DNA from: a virus
Length of the DNA stretch: 46,115 bases
Virus record (IMG/VR): IMGVR_UViG_3300047585_000016
Location: 1-46,115 of that record
Reading direction: 5' to 3' (one strand)
Positions 40,859 through 46,115 of this stretch are shown here, in pieces. A program made the translations under genes and the position numbers. Position 1 is the first letter of the stretch; each line of letters begins with the position of its first letter. Below the pieces are notes generated by a model. It ran no database searches. It worked only from the letters and a program-made list of their open reading frames with translations, and was not told the DNA's origin.

Positions 40859-41235
40859 AGCTTACGAATTATCACAGGATCTTCACTTTCTTCATATCGC
40901 GAGAATCCCAAAAAATCGCCTTTAAATGCCTCTACGTAAGGATCAAGCCACTCGGTGAATAACTCTATTTCACCGCCGTAATTTTTTAAGTTACAGCGTA
41001 CTCCAAGATACCATCGGTAGTCCCTTTCGAAAAGTTCACTGTGAGTGCGCGCAGGAAAGTACGCGCTCGACATGCGTAACATCACCGCCCATCGATCGGT
41101 GGTGAACAATGGATGGTCACATTTGGTTTCCGGTTGATCGTAACCGCCTAACATGTAGCGCAGAGTAGCTAATACTTGTGCCGGCACATCCTTACGCAGT
41201 TCAACATTATAATGCAATTCAGTATACATACCCAT
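40855..41235 (-). CDS. Conserved hypothetical phage protein (126 aa)
   Basis: Begins MGMYTELHYNVELRKDVPAQ, with FTTDRWAVMLRMSSAYFP and RYEESEDPVIIRKL near the end. I recall the MGMYTEL start in other phages and plasmids; function unknown. TAATG overlap with the preceding gene, ATGA overlap with the DUF2800 gene. Confidence 0.7.
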   Translation of the reverse strand: MGMYTELHYNVELRKDVPAQVLATLRYMLGGYDQPETKCDHPLFTTDRWAVMLRMSSAYFPARTHSELFERDYRWYLGVRCNLKNYGGEIELFTEWLDPYVEAFKGDFLGFSRYEESEDPVIIRKL

Positions 41236-41441
41236 TATGGTAGCTCCGCAAGTTGCTTCGCGCCACGCACGAATAGTGCATGCTTCGTATCACCATCTAG
41301 ACGCGAGGATTTATGGATTAGATGCAGCTCGGCCAAGATGCGGCCGGCAATGACAGCGCTCGCCGCGTCACGATACTTCGGCGGGTTACGAAGTAGCGCC
41401 GCACGTCTCATGCGGCGCTGTCTTTCTTCCGCTGTCTTCAT
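41235..41441 (-). CDS. Small basic protein (68 aa)
   Basis: Arginine-rich helical start (MKTAEERQRRMRRAALLRNP) and a helical remainder. ATGA overlap with the preceding gene. No family recognised. Confidence 0.6.
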   Translation of the reverse strand: MKTAEERQRRMRRAALLRNPPKYRDAASAVIAGRILAELHLIHKSSRLDGDTKHALFVRGAKQLAELP

Positions 41442-41785
41442 GTGCCCAGCAGGATCTCGTTGGCTTTCGTGACGAACGCGGCGTAGTTCTCAGGCTTCAG
41501 CGTGCTCTTGCTCTTCGCGCCGAATTCGCCGAGCAACGCAATGGCTGCGTCCTTCAGGTTAGCGCTCAGCATGGCCGCAATCGCATTGCCGACCTTCTCT
41601 TCGCTGCCGTCGTCCTTCGGCTTTTCAACTTCCTGCTTCGTCTCAGGCTTGGCAAGATTGGCGGCCTTCTCGACGCGCGCTTGGGTCTGCTTGACATCTT
41701 CCTTGGGTTGCGACGGCGCGGTAGATTTACCGGCCAAAGTCTCTAGCGCTACTGCAATGCGCTCCAGTGTATTCTCAATCGACAT
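41438..41785 (-). CDS. Helical accessory replication protein (115 aa)
   Basis: TAGGAG precedes ATG 41785. A short N-terminal helix (NTLERIAVALETLAG), a charged linker, then a folded C-terminal part (LKDAAIALLGEFGAKSKSTL). I recall similar layouts in phage replication modules; function unknown. Confidence 0.6.
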   Translation of the reverse strand: MSIENTLERIAVALETLAGKSTAPSQPKEDVKQTQARVEKAANLAKPETKQEVEKPKDDGSEEKVGNAIAAMLSANLKDAAIALLGEFGAKSKSTLKPENYAAFVTKANEILLGT

Positions 41786-41815
41786 GAGTGGGGTCTCCTA
41801 TTGTGGGTCAAAATA

Positions 41816-43987
41816 CTATAGCAATAACTCATCAACTTCCGCAAGTGGCACGTCATCGCCCTCGATATGTGCCATCAATTCCTTACCCGGTGCGCCGAGC
41901 CATCGGTTCTTATTGTGCAATACGACGCCGCGGTATACGCCCTCGCCGACGCGAAACCGAATGGCTTCGCCGTTGAACGGCTCGACGCAGAGCATCTTAC
42001 CTATGCGCTTGTTGGACGGCTTGGCGGTACAATGCTTGCGCACGTACTCGCCTACATCGTTGGTGATCACGACATCTCGCGAGAGTGGCGCCGAGCGTTG
42101 CTCGAATGCTGTTACGAGCATCTCGTAGTCTTGGGCAATGGACGAGTCGATCATTTCTTGTCGATCCTTGGTGCGAATGGCGTCCGCGTTCGGACTGAAC
42201 GTCGTGATTGGCACGTTGAGAAAGTAATGGCGCAGCACTGCGCGGGCGCGTGGCGTGCGTATGAAACCCTCGAAAACCCAGGCTTTTTCCGTCTCCGTCA
42301 TGGGCGGCGCATTCAAATGGTGCACACCCCATTTGCGGTTGTTACCGTCAATCTGCGCCGCGTCATCTGAATTAGTGCTCGCCGTCACGACTAAGTGATT
42401 CGGCACTGAACAGCCGCGACCGTTCTTGATAGTCAATTGTAACATGTCATCCGCTATCCATTCCTCTACCTTCTTGCTTATGGACGCGCGTTCGCCGCGC
42501 GTGCCGCCGCGGAATTCTGTGAGCGCGACGACCCACTTGCCGATAAGATAGTCGTTAAAGTCACTATTAAGTGCACTCTGATTGACTCCAATATAGTAGT
42601 CGAAGCCCGCAAGTAGTTGGGGGATTGTATGCGCTATCGTTGACTTGCCATTGCCCTCGGTTTTGGACCATATGAGAGGCGCAGTGCGTATTTTGACACT
42701 CGGATACTGGATCATATGGGCATACAACTGGCGTAGCCATTCGCGGTACTCTCCATCATCGATGCGATTGAACAACCATTCGATCTTCTCGCGCTCATCT
42801 TTCATCGGTTCGAGCGGCTCGGGGATGCTTGGCGCGAAGAATGTATTAGCGAAGCGCTTGCCGTTGAACTCGAATAACGCCTTCTCGCCGGGATGGAACG
42901 CTAGCGCCTCGACGATATCCTTTTTGGGTGATTCCATCAAGATTACCGTGGGGTCTTTGAGCTTTTTGTTGGCGTACGGCATGTATGGCGTCATCATGTG
43001 GCGTATCGCTTTGTCGCCTACCAATGCGTTGCGCTCCGTGTCGAAGTACTCTTCGTTGAACACGAGAAATACAAAGCGCTCTACTACGCGCTCGGCTGCG
43101 GCCTTGCGCTTCGCTGACATGCTCTCATCTGGCGTGCTAATCACCTCATCAATTACCTCAAAGTCTTCGGGATCGGCCGGCAGCTCACCCACCAACGATT
43201 CGCCTGACGCTACGTGCTTGCCGGCGCCACTTTCGAATGAGAGCCAATGCGACTTGAGCGCCGCGTCACCAGGATATGGTATGCGCTTCACTTTGCGCGA
43301 CCAATCGCACCATATGGCAAACCCTGCCGCGTCGCCGTCCGAGCCGTCGTGCAGTTGCATGCCGACCTTCAGCCACTCGTCATACTCACAGTCGGGATTG
43401 TGCTTGAATGCTGCTTTGCGCAATCGCACTAAATCGACCGACCTAGATGCAGGTTGCGCCGTGCTGATCTCCGGCTCTAGGTCTCGCCAAACGCTTAAGA
43501 GATTCGCCGGTATCGTGGGGGGGTTGCGCCAGTCGCTGAGTATCCCTCCGCCCCACTCGTATGGCTTGCCCGTGTCTGGATGGATCGAGGGCGGCAAAAC
43601 ATCCTGGACTGATAATCCTTCGGATGTGGCGCAGCGCAATTCTAAGCCGCTGCCGGCGGGCCGGAACGTGCGAAGCGGCCGCTTCATGCGGTACAGGAGC
43701 TTAGCCCGTCCTGCGCGGCCTGAAACGATCTGGACGGCATTATCTGCATCAAGCAGCGCGTCTAAATCAACGCCGCGCTCGGCTAGCCATGGGCGCGCTA
43801 GCTCCAAATGATCAACGTCCAGCGCGCACGTGCCGCTCAATGCGTGAAGTATGCCAGCGCTGGCTAGACCGTCAGCTGCGTCGAGCGGAACGGGGTTAGT
43901 GTGCCAGCCTTTTGCCGTGGGTCCCTTGGTGCCGCCAGGTATGGCGCAGAGCGCCCAACCGGCAGTTATGTATTCAGCGAATGACAC
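41816..43987 (-). CDS. Primase-helicase (Prim-Pol, PriCT, DUF5906-type helicase)
   Basis: 723 residues from GTG 43987, with AGGAAAT upstream. The N-terminal 165 residues (IPGGTKGPTAKGW ... CALDVDHLELARPWL ... VQIVSGRAGRAKLLYRM) match the bifunctional primase/polymerase fold with the D-x-D site. Residues about 185-265 (HNPDCEYDEWLKVGMQLHDG) fit PriCT-2. From about 380 comes a superfamily 3-like helicase of the DUF5906 type, with Walker A EGNGKST at about 443. It makes primers and unwinds DNA at the fork. Confidence 0.9.
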   Translation of the reverse strand: MSFAEYITAGWALCAIPGGTKGPTAKGWHTNPVPLDAADGLASAGILHALSGTCALDVDHLELARPWLAERGVDLDALLDADNAVQIVSGRAGRAKLLYRMKRPLRTFRPAGSGLELRCATSEGLSVQDVLPPSIHPDTGKPYEWGGGILSDWRNPPTIPANLLSVWRDLEPEISTAQPASRSVDLVRLRKAAFKHNPDCEYDEWLKVGMQLHDGSDGDAAGFAIWCDWSRKVKRIPYPGDAALKSHWLSFESGAGKHVASGESLVGELPADPEDFEVIDEVISTPDESMSAKRKAAAERVVERFVFLVFNEEYFDTERNALVGDKAIRHMMTPYMPYANKKLKDPTVILMESPKKDIVEALAFHPGEKALFEFNGKRFANTFFAPSIPEPLEPMKDEREKIEWLFNRIDDGEYREWLRQLYAHMIQYPSVKIRTAPLIWSKTEGNGKSTIAHTIPQLLAGFDYYIGVNQSALNSDFNDYLIGKWVVALTEFRGGTRGERASISKKVEEWIADDMLQLTIKNGRGCSVPNHLVVTASTNSDDAAQIDGNNRKWGVHHLNAPPMTETEKAWVFEGFIRTPRARAVLRHYFLNVPITTFSPNADAIRTKDRQEMIDSSIAQDYEMLVTAFEQRSAPLSRDVVITNDVGEYVRKHCTAKPSNKRIGKMLCVEPFNGEAIRFRVGEGVYRGVVLHNKNRWLGAPGKELMAHIEGDDVPLAEVDELLL

Positions 43988-44024
43988 GCTAGGGGGATTT
44001 CCTATTGAGGGCAGCGGACCGGAT

Positions 44025-44165
44025 GCTATAGCAACAAAGCGTCCGTGTCCAATTCGCGCGGCGTTTCAGCCTCGACAATGATCGCGCGTAGTTCATCAAT
44101 GCTGTACCACCCATCGAGCACGATCCGCCCGTCGCCTGTGATGCAGTAGTATTGCTCTAAGTCCA
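44025..44165 (-). CDS. Micro-protein (46 aa)
   Basis: ATG 44165 with a strong GGAGAGGA upstream. Sequence MDLEQYYCITGDGRIVLDGW, then a helical acidic part. Located between an inverted repeat and the primase gene. No family recognised. Confidence 0.6.
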
Positions 44166-44191
44166 TTTGGGTCCTCTCCAGAGTATATTTT

Positions 44192-44238
44192 GTATCGCGA
44201 AATAGACTTGATTGGCGGTTAAGTCTATTTCGCGATAC
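44192..44238. promoter_or_regulatory. Perfect 18-bp inverted repeat (stem-loop)
   Basis: The arms gtatcgcgaaatagactt (44192-44209) and aagtctatttcgcgatac (44221-44238) are exact inverted copies around an 11-base loop. The right arm includes the end of the 21-residue frame 44225-44290, and the left arm ends 27 bases before the ATG at 44165. There is no T-run on either strand, so it does not look like a terminator. An operator or an RNA structure controlling the genes below is likely. Confidence 0.85.
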
Positions 44239-44290
44239 GCATCAGTTTGGTATCTTCCAGATCGCGCGGGCACTCGGCTAATTGATTCAT
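44225..44290 (-). CDS. Possible micro-protein (21 aa)
   Basis: ATG 44290 in an ATGA overlap with the gene before; MNQLAECPRDLEDTKLMRIAK then TAG within the inverted repeat. It may be a real micro-protein or a translated leader that governs the stem-loop. Weak. Confidence 0.35.
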   Translation of the reverse strand: MNQLAECPRDLEDTKLMRIAK

Positions 44291-44571
44291 ATCAATTTCC
44301 CCGCTTTTATACAGTCCTCGCAAGACGCGTGAAGGTAATCCGATGCCAGCGGCTTATCGCACAGCACGCATCGCCGTTCGACGCCCTTCTGGGGACTCGA
44401 CTTTAACAGTGCGTTTTGACGCTCGCAGACCCAACAAATGCACGGTTGCTTGTGTAGCCCGTGAATGATATCGCGAAGCGTTCTATTTTCAGTCACCAGT
44501 TCGTCGCGGCTTTCCGCTAAATTGGCAAGCAGCTCGTCTAGGTTTTGCAGGAACATGTCGAACTTATCCAT
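44287..44571 (-). CDS. Zinc-finger-like helical protein (94 aa)
   Basis: ATG 44571 is preferred to an earlier in-frame start at 44598 because AGAGGA stands 8 bases upstream. N-terminal coiled helix (MFLQNLDELLANLAESRDE), then CICWVC, and CVLCDKPL with CEDC, two cysteine pairs for zinc. No family recognised; a nucleic-acid or protein adaptor role is inference. Confidence 0.65.
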   Translation of the reverse strand: MDKFDMFLQNLDELLANLAESRDELVTENRTLRDIIHGLHKQPCICWVCERQNALLKSSPQKGVERRCVLCDKPLASDYLHASCEDCIKAGKLI

Positions 44572-44875
44572 TGTCGGGTCCTCTTCGGGGCGCAGCATAA
44601 CGCGTACAAAATACGCGATCCCGTTTCATGCGCTGGTGCGCCGTCAGCGCTTTGTTAGTGCGCTCGATGGCTCTTAGCTCCGCAGAGCGCGCCTCACGTT
44701 TCGCTTTGAGGCGATCTTTATTAGCTTGATACCAGGCTCTGCTGGTTGCACGGTTTCGCTCTTGATTGTTCTCGCGCCATGCTGCGTCATTAAGTTTCTT
44801 TTCGACAATGTGCGTCAGTCGCCATTTACGTGCGCGTTCAGCGCTTGTCATTGGTGAGATATTGCGTAAGCTCAT
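44564..44875 (-). CDS. Arginine-rich helical protein (103 aa)
   Basis: Start 44875 in an ATGA overlap. Begins MSLRNISPMTSAERARKWRL and continues as charged helices (WYQANKDRLKAKREARSAEL). I recall repeats of A.R.W/Y.ANK...... in HNH-associated or DNA-binding phage proteins, but no nuclease motif is seen here. Confidence 0.6.
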   Translation of the reverse strand: MSLRNISPMTSAERARKWRLTHIVEKKLNDAAWRENNQERNRATSRAWYQANKDRLKAKREARSAELRAIERTNKALTAHQRMKRDRVFCTRYAAPRRGPDNG

Positions 44876-45198
44876 TGTTTCACCTTGAATTGATAGCCTA
44901 TCCGGCCGATGAATTGTTCGCGTGGTCCGGCTATCTCGCCGTACGCCTGGTATGGTGCCGTGCCATAGTGTTTGTCGAGGGAGATTCCTTCAGCCAGCTC
45001 CACGTGTACATTATTAGGAATATTCCACCCAATAGCAATGTCAACAAGCTCAGCGCCATAATTTGTAGGAGTTTCAGCGAATGGCCGATGCTGACTAGCG
45101 TGGGACTCATGGACGAACTCCGGTGTGACCGTGTTGGGAATCATCGCGGCACATCCTGATAAATACGCCGCTCCTGCAAGGATTGCAAGTGCTTTCAT
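44872..45198 (-). CDS. Lipoprotein with beta-barrel-like body (108 aa)
   Basis: Signal peptide with lipobox ILAGAAYLSGC (cysteine 16), then HASQHRPFAETPTNYGAELV and a regular strand pattern ending GRIGYQFKVKQ. I recall related small lipoproteins in phages of Gram-negative bacteria. It likely sits in the outer membrane or periplasm, perhaps affecting the host envelope or excluding other phages. ATGA overlap with the preceding gene. Confidence 0.7.
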   Translation of the reverse strand: MKALAILAGAAYLSGCAAMIPNTVTPEFVHESHASQHRPFAETPTNYGAELVDIAIGWNIPNNVHVELAEGISLDKHYGTAPYQAYGEIAGPREQFIGRIGYQFKVKQ

Positions 45199-45332
45199 TC
45201 GATTTCCTCCACATACACCAACAGTTCGCCAGGCGCGAGCATTGACTCGCCTATCGCAAGTGCCGCCTTGGCGTCTTTGGCTGATACCACAATAAATACG
45301 CCTCCCAGAAAGCCTACCTTGTAGCGCTTCAC
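45195..45332 (-). CDS. Micro-protein, GTG start (45 aa)
   Basis: GTG 45332 forms a GTGA overlap with the preceding gene's stop, so it is preferred to a longer in-frame reading. Sequence VKRYKVGFLGGVFIVVSAKD, then a helical acidic end. No family recognised. Confidence 0.55.
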   Translation of the reverse strand: MKRYKVGFLGGVFIVVSAKDAKAALAIGESMLAPGELLVYVEEIE

Positions 45333-45466
45333 GATTGCACCATGGCGATGATTGTAAGTACTGTGATCATTCCCCACGCGCCGGCGATCGCGATCAATTG
45401 CCACAGTGTAAGATCACTCGCACGTGAATGTAGACGACCCGTTCCAAATCTATTGCGGGTGATCAT
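45329..45466 (-). CDS. Small membrane protein (45 aa)
   Basis: ATG 45466 in an ATGA overlap with the hexapeptide gene. Basic start (MITRNRFGTGRLHSRASD) followed by one membrane span (LWQLIAIAGAWGMITVLTII). Function unknown. Confidence 0.6.
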   Translation of the reverse strand: MITRNRFGTGRLHSRASDLTLWQLIAIAGAWGMITVLTIIAMVQS

Positions 45467-46115
45467 AACTTTTTAGCCTTTACGCAAATAGCGGCTAATG
45501 CCAATGCGGCTTTATATTGTTTGGCGAATAACGTGGTTGTGCCGTGAGTTTCTTTGATGGCGCATATTAGTTTTTTCTTATCGCCCGTAAAACAACCAGT
45601 CGTGAACCGCACCTTAATTTTAGCGTCAGCGTGAACAGTTAGGAACGCTTTACGCGAACCTATTGGGCCTACAAGTATAAAATCCGCGTTGCCGGACACC
45701 CGCGCGTCGTCGGACACCCACGCGTTGCCGGACACCCACGCGTTGCCGGACACCCGCGCTTTGCCGTACACCTGCGCTTTGCCGTACACCTGCGCGTCGT
45801 CGGACATCTGCGCGTTGCCGTACACCCGCGCGTTGCCGTACACCTGCGCGTTGTCGGACACCCGCGCGTCGCCGGACACCCGCGCGTTGCCGGACACCCG
45901 CGCGTCGTCGGACACCCACGCGTCGCCGGACACCTGCGCTTTGCCGTACACCTGCGCGTTGCCGTACACCTGCGCTTTGCCGTACACCTGCGCGTTGCCG
46001 TACACCTGCGCGTCGTCGGACACCCGCGCGTCGTCGGACACCCGCGCGTCGCCGGCCACCTGCGCGTCGTCGGACACCTGCGCGTTGCCGGACACCCACG
46101 CGTCGCCGGACACCT
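45463..46115 (-). CDS. Hexapeptide-repeat beta-helix protein, C-terminal part
   Basis: Continuation of the gene that begins at 417. Six-residue repeats (VSGDAW, VYGNAQ, VSDDAR) run down to about 45690, then a folded C-terminal domain of about 75 residues (ADFILVGPIGSRKAFLTVHA, FTTGCFTGDKKKLICAIKET, YKAALALAAICV). I recall this cap in similar phage proteins. Position 155 of the window corresponds to 46115 and the frame is preserved across the overlap. Function unknown. Confidence 0.85.
   Translation of the reverse strand, partial: VSGDAWVSGNAQVSDDAQVAGDARVSDDARVSDDAQVYGNAQVYGKAQVYGNAQVYGKAQVSGDAWVSDDARVSGNARVSGDARVSDNAQVYGNARVYGNAQMSDDAQVYGKAQVYGKARVSGNAWVSGNAWVSDDARVSGNADFILVGPIGSRKAFLTVHADAKIKVRFTTGCFTGDKKKLICAIKETHGTTTLFAKQYKAALALAAICVKAKKL
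45689..46115. repeat. 18-bp tandem repeat array, right end (with terminal overlap copy 2 at 45990-46115)
   Basis: Same 18-bp units as at the left end. The last 126 bases (45990-46115) equal bases 30-155. True copy number is uncertain because short reads cannot order such units. Confidence 0.9.

Noticed and set aside
42645-43811. Open frame of 388 codons on the plus strand
   Set aside because: It is antisense to the primase-helicase gene, whose motifs are clear.

Overview
The window is an essentially complete genome of a short-tailed (podovirus-like) double-stranded DNA phage of a Gram-negative host. The lysis genes include an inner-membrane spanin with an outer-membrane spanin lipoprotein nested inside it, which requires an outer membrane. 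The virion genes (portal, scaffold, HK97-fold capsid, adaptor, nozzle, a string of internal virion proteins, no tape-measure gene, no sheath) point to a short tail. I see no integrase, repressor, phage RNA polymerase or tRNA, so the phage looks lytic and dependent on host RNA polymerase. A host in the Pseudomonadota is likely from the style of the small genes, but that is inference.

The two ends of the window overlap: bases 30-155 are identical to 45990-46115. Joined through this overlap, the map closes into a circle of about 46.0 kb, and one leftward reading frame runs across the junction. That frame encodes a hexapeptide-repeat (left-handed beta-helix) protein whose 18-bp repeats are what broke the assembly.

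There are two opposed transcription blocks. A control region (2758-3682) has no convincing gene. It holds a 59-bp near-perfect palindrome built from GTGAC half-sites and a tandem pair of perfect 62-bp repeats. Leftward from it, and across the circular junction, run many tiny early genes linked by ATGA overlaps (2757 to 1, then 46115 to about 44025). The replication module follows (43987 to 30833): primase-helicase, DUF2800-type nuclease-like protein, DUF2815-type single-strand binding protein, methyltransferase, a JAMM-like lipoprotein, family A DNA polymerase, VRR-NUC nuclease, SNF2 helicase, a cupin-like protein, a DUF5664-type nucleotide hydrolase and a helix-turn-helix metallophosphoesterase. 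A terminator-like hairpin ends this block.

Rightward from the control region come a C1q-like fibre protein, a terminase whose ATPase and nuclease lie in separate frames, portal, scaffold, two glycosyltransferases and a histidine-phosphatase-like protein, capsid genes, an intrinsic terminator, the adaptor, an unusually large nozzle protein carrying two lectin-like insertions, internal virion (ejection) proteins, a collagen-like fibre and the lysis cassette (29415-30683). The two blocks converge near 30.7 kb.

The points most worth checking are these: the DNA polymerase seems to start at an ATA codon, upstream of the first usual start codon, because the exonuclease DxE motif lies before it; the terminase is split by a GTGA stop/start; the histidine phosphatase lacks its second catalytic histidine; the nozzle carries CBM-like and LamG-like insertions; a membrane-anchored JAMM-like protein sits in the replication module; and there are several palindromic or structured non-coding elements.
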